The position numbers were made by a program, and so were the translations under genes. A stretch of DNA of 57,137 bases, taken from assembly GCF_000003605.2 (NCBI RefSeq), contig NW_003114962.1:12308-69444 (forward strand), read 5' to 3'. Positions 1-12,070 of the stretch are shown here, one piece after another (the first letter of the stretch is position 1; each line of letters opens with the position of its first letter). The notes below the pieces were generated by a model. The model searched no databases, had not been told where the DNA came from, and saw only the letters and a list, made by a program, of their open reading frames with translations. The stretch comes from Saccoglossus kowalevskii (taxonomy: Eukaryota; Hemichordata; Enteropneusta; Harrimaniidae).

Positions 1-344
1 ACCATGTTCTCAAGTGGGAATCATGTCATGATCTCGATTGACAATTCATTCCATGTTCTCAAGTGGGAATCATGTCATGATCTCGAGTGACAATTCATAC
101 CATGTTCTCAAGTGGGAATCATGTCATGATCTCTAGTGACAATTCATGCCATGTTCTCAAGTGGGAATCATGTCATGATCTCGAGTGACAATTCATTCCA
201 TGTTCTCAAGTGGGAATCATGTCATGATCTCGAGTGATAATTCATGCCATGTTCTCAAGTGGGAATCATGTCATGATCTCGAGTGACAATTCATGCCATG
301 TTCTCAAGTGGGAATTCATGCCATAATCTTAAATGGCAGTTCAT
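1..344. repeat. 49-bp tandem minisatellite, truncated by the window edge
   Basis: Copies start with CCATGTTCTCAAG at 2, 51, 100, 149, 198, 247 and 296, so the period is exactly 49 bp. Copies differ by only a few substitutions until the last one, which decays after about 318. Each unit contains ATCATG-T-CATGAT, a palindrome with 6-bp arms, and most contain CTCGAG. The array probably continues to the left of the window. No ORF runs through it. Confidence 0.97.
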
Positions 345-378
345 TATTATTGTTGTTGTTGTTGTTGTTATTGTTGTT
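343..378. repeat. TTG/TTA trinucleotide microsatellite
   Basis: A run of ATT and GTT triplets follows directly on the decayed end of the 49-bp minisatellite. Confidence 0.9.
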
Positions 379-2442
379 AATAGAGAAGTTCAGGTCCTGT
401 AATAATAACTGTGTTTTATAATAATAGCACGTCATTGTTTTACCATAAATATTAAAAATGTACTCACATTGAACGTGTTTACAGTCCTATTATAACGTCA
501 CAAATTGGTTTAACGGACAAAGTTTTCGCTAATATTTTTGCTAATATTTGTGAATTATAAATATTACGATTTATTTATCTGATTAACAATATTCTTCACA
601 CTGATGTGAATATCGAACACGGTATTAAGGTGCATTAAAGAAGTATTATACCAAGATGAATTGTTTTTAGTAGGAATAAATGTTGTGCTGTTGATGAGTT
701 GTTACCGTATTCTAACTAAAAATGGACCCAGAGAAATTAAAGGAGATCGGCTTCAAACACTATTCATCGATGGACAATGGCCAGGAAATAAAATTTGTCG
801 TTTTAAAACCACAATCAATTCACAAATACAGTAACATTTTTATTGTAGTTTACTGTGTCAAATTAGTTTAGTATTTTAAGATTTTCAATGCGCGGAATTG
901 TTCCCTATCAAAGGAAAACGGAATAATGTTTTTCAACATAATATTATTATTGAAATTAAAACTAAAAGGATAGATATGAGACAACTCAGATATAATACGC
1001 CCTGACATTTTCTCGGAAAAAACACTGACGATAAATTATTGCCAAAAACTCATTCTAGAAAGCTTATTCCAAGAAAAACACATTTTTAACAACATAATTC
1101 AGTGTATTTTATATTGGCTGTGTATGTTATATCGCATACAAATGTCCTTGCTTTCCTTCCCTTGACACAACCAAAATAACTTTAGTATATTACCGTTATG
1201 AAAAGGCTCCAAGCAGACTACGTTTTATGCATCAGTCAGTCGCCTCCTCAACCGTACAGCCCTCTCTCCATTAGGCAAGCTGTACAGGTGTTTTCCGTCC
1301 TTCGTCCGTCCTTTTCACTCCGACTCAATACATAGCAACGTGATGTAGGAGAGAGCCCTGACCTCTGGGCATGCTGCCACTTCCAACCGGTAATCACCAA
1401 ACATTACTAGACCCTCGTTTCCTGATGAAAAAATGAAACATTACTGTTGTTTTGTTTTTTTGATTGATCCTGTTATTATAATCACAATTTCATGTTCAAT
1501 GTCATGTTAATATTTATATATCTCAAGTGCGGTTCTTTATTCACGTGTTTCATTGTGGATTTGCTTTTTGTAGTTTTTGTCAGTGTTCACCTTCAAGTTG
1601 ATAAATGCACCGAACCCCACGACATTACGAATAATCTAGTACAATATATTCTCAACTCGGTTCTCAGTGGTTCAGTTTTGTACGAAAGAATTATCCAAAC
1701 GAACAGACAAAATATGACACGAGAATTTGAAAATCTTCCAAAATTGGCCTTCGATTCGGATTTCGGCTCTGTTAAAAGCATTCTCAGATTCGAATTCCTA
1801 TGTTTATACATTCATCAAGGGCCCATTTCCGAGTCCCTCGGTTGTATTTTTACCTCGGATTTTATTAATATCTATTTATTATTTTAATGTTGTGATTATT
1901 TTATAAATTGATATAAAACTGGTGTTTAACAAATCTCTCTCCAGTAACGATGACAATGTCGTGCCATCTCCTTAACAGATCGATGGCAGATGCACGGGAG
2001 TCGACTTTTATCCTAACCGTGACAATATAACTGGGCTTCTGGCGGGAAGGGGATCTATGATGTTAAAACAGTTATATTTTGAGGCTATTGGTATATTAAT
2101 CTCGTTGAGTTTATACCATAACAGCTGTTGCTAGAACCGGTAAGTTAATAGGTCAGATGCTACGCGAACTGAGCCTGCTGAATTTCCTGGTACATGGCAC
2201 TCTGCCCCTCCCGTACTCAATTATTGCGTCTACTTTATTAAATTCTTCCATCAATCACGAGTTGTTGACGATCACATAGGATAAACCACAACTTGGTTGA
2301 ATGTATTTTGGGGTCACTGCGATGTCTGGTCGCGGTTCTATTTAAATTAGAGCGAAGAATATATCTTATATAATAAATATATTGTTATTATATTGAATAA
2401 ATACATATTTATATAGTTCGAGACCCATTTGGTTTAAGCTAT
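379..2442. other. AT-rich non-coding stretch, no convincing gene
   Basis: No long open frame or clear repeat is visible. Two small frames were considered. The first is a 49-codon frame at 722-871 with a good start context (AAAATGG), beginning MDPEKLKEIGFKHYSSMDNG. The second is a 131-codon frame at 1492-1887 with a hydrophobic start. Neither shows a recognisable domain and both are of a length expected by chance in AT-rich DNA. 1200-1400 is pyrimidine-rich with CCGTCC repeats. Confidence 0.5.
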
Positions 2443-2565
<123 letters not shown>

Positions 2566-3077
2566 TTACCAAAACTGCTAATAACCTAAAATAAAATGAA
2601 TATATATTTAGAAAAAAAAACATGAACAAAAAATAAAAATAAATTATTTTAATCAGATTGTGTAAATGTATAAATGCGACGTATGACCGAGGAAAAGCTG
2701 AACGATTTCCTATTGACGTTGCATTGTATAAAATACAAGGTTCTTACATTGTAATACAGTTGTGGTGTACTACCGGTAGCATGTATTTCCATTGTATGTA
2801 TGTGCGCGTGTGTTTTCGTGGATTGTATCGCAGGTGGTTCTCACAGCTTGTGTCAATGGCACAATTATATTAACCTTATATTGACTGTAGCAGGCCATGC
2901 TTAACCTCCTCTATTAGAGATCCCCGGCTTATATTTATCGACACCCATCTAAAAAAAACATTCTACTTAAACAGTAACAATGGTGGAACAGGGAGGTTAC
3001 TGCTTCAATCCTAAAAGAAAAAAATGCAATATAAAGAAATGGCGGTTTATTAATTACACATAACAGACACTTGCGTC
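2566..3077. other. Non-coding stretch
   Basis: AT-rich sequence between two repeats. It holds only short frames and no recognisable signal. Confidence 0.5.
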
Positions 3078-3138
3078 GCCGTGACACGTGTTCGGCGTGA
3101 CACGTGTTCGCCGTGACACGTGTTCGGCGTAACACGGG
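3078..3138. repeat. 16-bp tandem repeat carrying three CACGTG E-boxes
   Basis: The unit CGTGACACGTGTTCGG occurs three times and then once in decayed form (TAACACGGG). Perfect CACGTG hexamers lie at 3085-3090, 3101-3106 and 3117-3122, exactly 16 bp apart. ACACGTGT is itself palindromic. The repeat is GC-rich compared with its surroundings. It may be only a short minisatellite, or it may serve as a bHLH binding array. Confidence 0.85.
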
Positions 3139-5340
3139 TGCAGGGTATGAGTTGCACATTGCGCACGCCGTCACATTAGAATCCATCACCGACCATATGC
3201 GTCATCATATTAAACTATTAGTACGTTTGCACAGGATACCGGGAGCAATAGCCAAGCGTTCAAGTCATCAATCATACCAGTTTACAGAGTTTAACGAGAA
3301 TCGTAAACACTGCCCTCTTTGTTGACCGCACTGAATTACCTGACAAAATTGTTCATCATAGAATTCCATTATTAGGTCGCTTTTCTTAAAAAAATATCAA
3401 ATATAGCATGATAACATTCTTAAATAATTAATACTGAATTGTTTAGTTGTAGAGTAGAAACATACGAAGCCAACTACCTACCAATACAGAGCGGTATCTA
3501 TGACATTGATATCACGTGACCTTCCGGGTACAGCAGGATCTGTTCAATAAATAAGAGTTCCATCGGTCAAATGTGAAACATGTTGTTAAATATGAACTCT
3601 TTTATAATAATTATATAATTAAATACAATACATGTTCTGAAGTACAATTGTTTTGCACTGTGTTATAGCCAACACGAACTCACGAAGGTCAAGTTTTCAA
3701 AACTGAGTAGATAATGGTCACTGGAACAACAATGTACTAATATAGAAAGTTCACACACTACTGTATCATGAACCGTCTGATGAGGACCATGACAGATAGG
3801 GTGTGTATATGTATATACGTTTCAAACTCAGGCAATTGCCACGTTGCTATGGTTTCCAGCGAAATTTCAGTTTTAAAAATGTAATGTTAATAGTGAGCTA
3901 CAATCAATTCGCTCGTTTTAAATTGTCAGTTCCATCACCCTGGTAACAAGTGTGCGTTCTACAATTCTCGTGGAGTGGGTGTTTTCTTTTCACCACGTTT
4001 TTCTTAATTCGTCATAAATAGCAAAATTCCACACAAAGTGGAAAGAATTGATGCGGAAAGCTGAATAATTAATGAGACTACGTTGTCATTAAAGTAAATG
4101 GTACCTCACTTCTGTATTTTAACGTATGCCATTCGAGTTACCACCGTGGCTAAAACGGCCCACTTTAATTGTAAATTAATGAATTTCAAACTTCTCCTAA
4201 AAATACGGCATATATATAATAAGTCCATCGAAAGAAATGCTGTCAACTCAGGCCGAGAACGCGTTGTATTCTGCGCATGGGAACGCGGCAAGTAAAGTGA
4301 AATAACGAGACAGCATCTATGTAAAATTCAGTTAGTGAGTTGTTTGTTTGTTTGGTTGATTGTTTAAAGAAAAATAAGTTGCGGGAACGAACTAAGTGGA
4401 CACTGGGGTTAAAACTAAGAGATTGTGATACCAGCACAAAATTAAAAATAGTTTAGTAGAAAAAAACGTTTGTAGTACATCGCTGACGGTTTGCTAGTAG
4501 TACTAATAATATAGCCATTATTGTGTCGCAATATTGTGACGTTTCTTTTCGTATGTCATATGAACATGACAGTCAGCACTGTCACTTTGTTGTGAATCTA
4601 CTCTCAACCGAAACTATCGGGAGTTTCAAGTTCAAATTATTTGATGTTTTTATCCATTCTTGAAAAATCGGCCAATTTACGGTGCTCTAACCACCCTAGT
4701 ATTAACACCTGCTCGCCCTTCCGTTTGCATGATCATTAATATTTAGTTTAGATCACGCCCATTTTCACTGCCAAAACGATTCGTTGTATAGAAGAAAAAG
4801 AAAGGTGCTGTCTTGCTCTGAATATGCTACTCCATAGCGCCACTCCATCTTGTGCCTGGAAAAAGTGTACACTATTAATGGTGCACTTTTCACAATAAAA
4901 CATCTAACTAAAGACATAGATAACTGGTTTGAGACGACATTGTATAGCTTCTGATGTCGCGTGTTCGCAATAGATGTATCGTTGGAGCATCAAATTGCAA
5001 CACCCTAACATTGCGGAATCCAGCTTGGACTTCAGCTTTAAATAATTCATTATCAAGTAGTGTAGTTGAAGGATGGCAACTGACAAGAAGGTAAACAATT
5101 GACACGGATTAAAGAAAGGGTGTTGTCAATTAGAACAATTCGCGGACTAGGGTAAGAATAACATTAGTGTGAAGTGGCGATGTTGTATATGTTTTAGTAT
5201 GTGCAATGTAGATTTCGGGTTCGATATATTTATTGTAAAACTGTGTATTTTAAATCTGTTTATAGCACGTGTATGATGAATTGCATGTGTAAAGACAGAT
5301 TACAAGTAACAAGTCTAATGTTGCTTTAGCTGAGGATCGA
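3139..5340. other. Non-coding stretch
   Basis: Only short chance frames are seen. One isolated TCACGTGA palindrome lies at 3512-3519. No repeats, RNA genes or domains were recognised. Confidence 0.5.
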
Positions 5341-5479
5341 ATGAATTAACTCCGGGAAAGCGTCACAGCTGAATCGCTCAATTCGGGTGTGATGGCCCCT
5401 TTGTCTCGGCATGCAAAGGGACGCATGTGTAATCTATGAATCAATTCTCGACTTCCATTGTTTGGGTCCACCGATAATA

Positions 5480-5665
5480 TCATGAATTCCCTCCTTTTAC
5501 GAGGACTGCCCGTGAAAGGTGAATCGGGGTGGCGCCAATGAGTTGACCAATGGGCGTGCGGGATCGGGCTGCGGCGTAACGTTTCTTTTTATGTAATGAC
5601 CACGTCCACATTGAATCCCAATGCAAATGAGACCAAGGTACAAATATATATCACACAAACGCTTG
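5480..5665 (+). promoter_or_regulatory. Promoter-like block: two CCAAT boxes, GC box, octamer, TATA-like run
   Basis: The block is GC- and CpG-richer than its surroundings. It contains CCAAT at 5535-5539 and 5547-5551, GGGCGTG at 5552-5558, a perfect octamer ATGCAAAT at 5621-5628 and a TATA-like AAATATATATC at 5642-5651. The order CCAAT, octamer, TATA is typical of some metazoan core promoters, such as histone and snRNA types. I looked just downstream for a histone-like or snRNA-like product and found none. The call rests on motif order only, and orientation is inferred from the TATA position. Confidence 0.25.
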
Positions 5666-8600
5666 GATTAGGTCTCACTCTTAAAAACAAAGTCGTGGCT
5701 GTCATTGTTCAACAGTGTGTCCCCTAGACGTCAGTGGGAAGGCACCTCTTCTTACCCCGGCAGTGCGATGAAGCCCCGGTGCTAAGATGGGTCCACCTTG
5801 TTTCATCAGTTTCCTCGGCAACGTGTGCGGAACGTGGTCGAGATGTCCGAGCAACACGAGGGTCGAATACTATGTGTTTCATAAGCCACGGTATTGACAG
5901 TATACGTTAAAACGAGTGAAATGCCACGTTGTACTGCTACAGCTGTTCATAGCGTATGAGAGAAACGTGTTTCGTGTATTCATCGCATCGTCATGGCGGC
6001 TGTAATTATTTAGACGATGTGTGTACGGTAACGTACGACACCACTCCCGATCACACACAGCGGTACATCTCTGTTTAGTCGGCCTTGGAATCATGCGGTG
6101 ACTGTACATGTTATAGGTAAGTACGAGTTCGCCGATTTGTTGGCATTCCCAGAGATATGATGACACAAATAGAACAAACATAACGCAAGCCTTCTTTGCA
6201 TACGTCGTCCTCTTTATTTATTTAGCGTTATTTAGATACAGTAGAACGCGGGAGGTTCCTCGTTCTTATCGATACTCTCCCACAATTGTCGATATACATA
6301 TTGCGATGTCGATCCCGACCTCTCGGCTGTGGGGCTTCGTTTTTATCTATAGATAACGCTTCCTGACTGTGTCAAATTACAGAGCTGTTAATATTAATAG
6401 CGTATAGCATACGTTTCAGGCAGTGATACAACTGAAACAAAAACTGTCACGAAGTGGCACATTTCTGAATTCCCAAAATTCACCGATCTGGAATCAAAAC
6501 ATATCTTCACATCGATAAATTACAATGGGAGGACAAATCAAACGTAAACATATTGTAACCGGGCGTTACGTGTACCCGGATGACTAAAATAACACTGATT
6601 TTATCTGGGTTGGGACCAGCTTGTCAGATGGCTCGATAGATTTACTGAAATACCACCGAGTAACTCAACAAAAATCTGTTCTATGTAATTAGTCTAAATT
6701 CTCAAAGAGAGAAATTCTAGTTTTTCTTTTGGATCTTGTCGTGCTATAGGTCAGTATCTTTTCAACATAGTCTATTTAAGGTCATAATTGCTGTAAAAAG
6801 TGGTAGTTTACGATTAGTGATTTTCTACTAATGGCTGGGACTGATGAGAAAGTCCAACGGGCTAACAGATATACCTGGCGTAAATTACCAGTAGCGCGTT
6901 TCCGTTCTTGCTGCCTTCAGTAACACACAAGACAAAACCCTGTCCTAGCAATGTTCGCTATACGATGTTGCAACCACCAGTTAAGCCGGAAGATGAATGG
7001 GCATTGCTAAAGCCGACAGGAATGCATACCAGGCTATTCAACTTAGTTATATTGTTTCATTGGCAGAAAGCATTCGACCTTTTCATTCCATTCAAAATAA
7101 AACTCATTTAGTCCACCTGAATCGAAAGTCATTTTGTAGGAAATAGTTCTCGTACATTTGGCTACTACACATGTGGGCCCGTATGTCACACAGTGAAAGA
7201 TGCGTCGTCGTTATGACAGCGATTTTGTGAAGTACTGTTTATGGGTGTTACTGAACAGCTCGGGAACGAGTAGTTATTCGATTGTGACGTGCGCATTTCA
7301 TGTCGGTTTAAGCCGCTCATAGACATCCAATAATTCAATGTGTTTTCAGAACTCGCCTGCTCTGTCAAACTAGCAAACGTTTTACATATAAGTCGCATGC
7401 ATGTGTCGTCCTTGCTGAATAGTCGCACATAATGCGGGAATCGGAAAAGAGAGTCAGCAAGCGCGGAGCATAAAGACGAGTTCTGTAGCGAGCAATCGTC
7501 CCGAGTATTCCGTCGCTTTATTACGACTAATCTGGTACAATGCTAGTTAAGTAAAACAATGTACGAAACGTTTAGACGGGGAGGACGAACATGCATCAGT
7601 AAATCAGCTGTTTTTCCCTTAACTGTTTTGACCTGTGTATGTGTACTGTTTATGGTTGAGTGGATTGATACGAACTGTCGTGGTGTTAGAATAGGAAAGG
7701 TATTTTGTGTGAAGAGTAAAATATCCCATTCTTTGTCTATATAATATACTATGTTTGTCTGTAATGATTACATGTACGTTATTTATCTCTGGTACAATTC
7801 TAGCCAACGACCTCTGTAATAGAAATATAATTATTATAATATTTCAGGAAAGGGCTTAGGGTTATATCACATCGACATGTTGCATTTGATCAGCTGAGTG
7901 GAGTGTGTGCTGACTGGCCGGCCGGCATACGCCAGTACTGAAGTTCCACGTGGCAGGATATTACAATTACTTGTTTAAAGCTAGCCCATGAATTTGGCGG
8001 CTTGGTTTTATTTTCGATTGTGGGTTCATTTCATCTGTATGTGATGACAATCTGAAAACGTGGGCTCCCACGAAACCGCGGTATTTTAGGAATGCGTGTG
8101 ATTTGCTAGATTACACTGCATACGGTGAGCGCTTTGGCGGTCTCAGAATGACTACTACGACGGACGCTTTGGTCCGGTTCCTTCTCGGCACAGAGAATAC
8201 CAACGCTTGGAGACAAGTCATTTCACGTGCAAGGTTTCGCTTCCACGCTTTTTAAGCAGTGCATACAAACGAAACGTCCAAAGTCGTGGTACCGTGCCAC
8301 TCAAACAGCTGATCGCTCGCCAGTTGTGCAGACATGCCACAAAAGACAATTTGGTGAGCATTAGAATTATTAGTTATACCAATATGCAAATTGGAGCAAC
8401 ATATGCACCATCGCTACAATAACCATTCACATTAATTTAATTTAATCGAACTCCAGTAGTGACGAACATCGTGATCACCGAAATAAAAAAATACGCATCC
8501 AAATCCCCATCTTGTTTAGATTGCTAAATAACACGATAAGACGTGTATAATTCGAATCTACAATTAAATGATACTTAAAATAAAGACCAGCCTTGCATTA

Positions 8601-11600
8601 GGGTGTTATTGTTTTATTAATTAAATTAGATAAAAAAAAAGACAAAAATACAATTTACAGCCGAACACTTGTACTTCGCGGTGTAATGTTTCTACATATA
8701 CCAACATGGTATACTCACTGACGTATCTCGACTGGTTTGAGAAATTCTTCCAATCGACCAAACGTATTTGACACAATCTCTCATGATCTTGAAAACGTTC
8801 TTTATATAAAATATATTATATCAAATATTGTGAGCTGCTCTTTTGTTTTTTTTTACTAAATCCATAAATATTCCTCACATACTAGTATTAAAGAGACACG
8901 TTATCAATGATATTTATTATTTTTACAATGCTTATCAAGATTTATTTGTTCCCTTTTTGCATCTTTGAATTGAACTTCTGCATAAATAATACTGTTATTC
9001 TCCATCTCCCGCTTTTCTGATAACACGCCAAGGTCTGACCTTGGGAGAGAAAGATTGGTGCATAAATTCCCCATTAGTCTTTATGAGCGCAGCTTTTCAT
9101 CTTCCGAATCCAACTATCTGTATCATATCCAATGATTCCGACCGTGACAATGAAGCGAACAGCAAAATATAAAATAATAATAAAAAAGACAGATCCAATC
9201 GAATCGATGGGAATTAATGTGCGCCATATGTAGAAATAACGCCGATGATCGTCGTGGTGTTCGTAGCGCAACATCGGGACCTCATATGTTCAATTTCATT
9301 TTTGTTATTTACAAACAAGTATAGTATTATTTTATTATCCATATCACATCAATTCAATTCCTATATACGTGGTGCACTTTTAACCTTACCGTCTGATTAA
9401 AACGACATATTAGTACGTTCATATTGGTCAGATCGTAAGCAGACTTTCTACAGACAGCGTGCACACCAAATAAAAGCTTTTAACCGTGAGTTTTTATTAA
9501 GTGTTTTATATAAATGGTTTCAAATTTTGAGTCACACTTATATGATTCATATGCAAGAAATGGTTTTAGAATCGAGGTTTCATGTTTAAATATCAACATA
9601 CGTTTTAAAATATTACGTGTTAGGGTTAGGGTTTTTCAAAACACGTCAGTCGAATTGCATTTTGTTCCGCCGCAGTATTCGTTGTCAACCATAGCAGGTG
9701 TGATAGTCGACCCGTTCTCGATAACAAGACAGACGTTATAAAACATTCAAATGAAGAAACCGTCAACAAATATGGTCACTTTGTCTCCGGGACCTCGTCA
9801 GAGAAGAAATGAAAAATGCTGTCGTTTGCTGTGCAATGTTCAATAGTTGCCAATTCTCATGATCATCGAAATGTATTAAATTCGCCAAAACGTTTACTGC
9901 CGAAATAGTGTTGACTCGTAACCTACACACAGGATCTTAATCCCGGATTCGTCCCACGATTTCCCCGGTATATAGGTACATGTATATGTACGCGCATTGC
10001 TACTTTTATTTGGAGTAGGCGTCACTCTCGATTGGAAATAGGCTAAGTCCATTTTTTGTCAGATTTACTTTTTCTTATTGAATATATGCTTGACTTTTTT
10101 CGCGCCATTCATTTATCCGTGTATCACCACTTCCATTTCGCTGTGGTTGATTTATTTTCAAGTGGCCTCTCCCCCCGTAAAGATATTCGCGGAAATTGCG
10201 ATAGTATAAGTGATAGTATGTCATTAGAGAAATGATATCCCTAGTTTAACCACGTTTGCAATGTGGAAAAATATGTGCGCAGAAATTGCGAAAAGTGAAC
10301 AGTAGCATCCTAAATAATTGAAGCTATGCGTGTGGGTACTTAGACATGGGAATGCTACTGAGTCTCCAAATTTCGTTGGGATTCGAGAATAACTATACTG
10401 AAAAATATACTAGTACTGATCCTGAATGATGCCCAGACATAAGCACAGAAAGAGAGCGACCACTTTCTCAATAATTTTGGTGACGTATTCAGTATATTGT
10501 CTTAATTTGAATTTGGAGACCTTGAACTAGAAAATGTACATGTTCAGAAACACAAAAAAGACGTTTTGACTAGCTCAACAGTCCTTGCCAAACAGTTCAC
10601 GCACACACGCGAATTGTAAGAAGATGTATTGGGAATCATTGACGTCCTCCGCAGAAGATAACGTCACAGGGTGGGTATTTGCGACTTGGGTCTGTCCTGT
10701 CATTTTTGCCTGGATGTTGTAAGCTTGTAAAATTTGTATATCTGTGTGCTCATCTCGAAGTGCACGCTTTAGCTAGTATCGAATCGAGTTTAACGAATGT
10801 GGGTAAAAATACCAATTTGCCATTATTTTTTTGTACCGGATTCTAAATATTCAGCAAAAAACGTCAACCTAATATACAACTTGAATATTCCATGAGAAAC
10901 GGGACTCGAAAAAATAGCTAAGATGTCGAGAGTCGCCAGTTAATGCGTTTTGAGTTAATTTCAGATGTTTTTAGGATTCATCACCATTATCACAACACCG
11001 CTAAACGGTCCTATATCGTGTACCAATTTGGCATCTTTTGCTTCCATGCAACATCTATATTTGACGCCTTTCAATTCGAGTCAATTTTTATATACCTGAA
11101 TCCATACATTTTAGGATATTGCACGGTAACTTGGGTATCCAAGATCAGAAATCAGTGAACGCGGCACGGTATAAACTGTTTATCGTATAGGGGGAGTCTC
11201 TACACGGCTAATTTATTTTATTTCAATAATCTAAAGGTAATCGGGTTTCGAATTGAAACTAAGGTGACGGGTCATATTCATATGATTGTTCAATTTCTTA
11301 ATTGTATTGTATTAGCTATAATATCCCCCTGGGGTCTGCCCGAGAGAGCCAGGTTATTGTAATGTAATTGGATAGAGTGATTCTGGCATCGCTGAGATTT
11401 GAACAGTAAATGCTATAATATTAACCGATGCATTCTCGTCTTTCTCGAAAATTTCTTTGTTATCGTTATGTTAAGTCACGAGGAAAAACTCGTAGATAAT
11501 AATATTTTTGTCATCCAATGGTTCAATTTGAAACGCTTGCATTGTTGTTATTATTGCTACGACGATTCACGTCCAGTTCTTAATGTCAGTTGTTATATTA

Positions 11601-11963
11601 TGCGAGATGTAACAAAACTACTCACCGACCATTGTATATTCTGTGTCATTGTCATGTTTTTATTTGATTTTATCATAACATGATTTTCTCGATAAATGAA
11701 ATGTGACATTGAGCGTTCGATTATGTGGTTTAGTATACTGGCATTTTTAATGAAAAACAAATATAGTAAGACGTTTAATTTATACAACCGTGGACGGCCC
11801 GACAACAGTATTCTTAATGTGAATTGAAAAAAAATGACGGAGGAAACGATTTAAGTCGCCAAACTGTTGCACCTGTCATCGTGGAGGCTATTTTGTATTC
11901 TACAAATTAATATTTCCGCTTTCTCTAACTTTAATTTCCATCGTGTGTGTGTTATTATTGCAG
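5666..11963. other. Long non-coding stretch (intergenic or intronic)
   Basis: About 6.3 kb without a recognisable gene. The frames present are short and without domains. A strong donor-like GTAAGT at 6117, preceded by CTGTTTAG at 6071-6078, could bracket a 38-nt exon, but that is too short to support. Two TTAGGG units near 9618-9633 are too few to be an interstitial telomere. Short related pieces containing GAAATTGCGA occur near 10,193 and 10,281. Confidence 0.45.
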
Positions 11964-12070
11964 TTGTCGTGTTTAACAGTGGTTGGTGCAATAGGTAGGG
12001 TCAGCGTGGACTCATGCACGGTTGATGTTAACATAACACATATCAGAACGCGCTGTACTCTAAACCATGG
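11964..12070 (+). CDS. Candidate internal exon of an unrecognised, possibly secreted protein
   Basis: The segment is bounded by strong splice signals. Upstream is a branch-point-like CTAAC near 11,926, a pyrimidine-rich tract and TTATTATTGCAG. Downstream is CATGG followed by GTGAGT. One frame is fully open for 35 codons plus two bases. The peptide begins LSCLTVVGAIGRVSVDSC and continues with an N-I-T glycosylation sequon and a third cysteine. The pattern is hydrophobic residues followed by cysteines and a sequon, which fits the end of a signal peptide or an extracellular domain. No partner exon was identified. A chance open frame between good splice motifs remains possible. Confidence 0.27.

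Noticed and set aside
722-871. 49-codon frame with a good start context as a first exon
   Set aside because: No convincing donor, domain or neighbouring exon. The length is compatible with chance.
1492-1887. 131-codon frame with a hydrophobic N-terminus as a secreted protein
   Set aside because: There is no cysteine pattern, cleavage logic or domain, and the AT-rich composition matches the surroundings.
6079-6116. 38-nt exon between TTTAG and GTAAGT
   Set aside because: It is too short, two frames are open, and its phase does not fit the candidate exon at 11,964.
8716-8787. Minus-strand frame of about 23 codons ending at GTGAGT
   Set aside because: The acceptor is weak and the open length is expected by chance.
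9618-9633. TTAGGG repeats as an interstitial telomere
   Set aside because: Only two units are present, which chance explains.
11385-11400. GAGATTTGAAC as a tRNA B-box
   Set aside because: No cloverleaf or A-box could be drawn around it.
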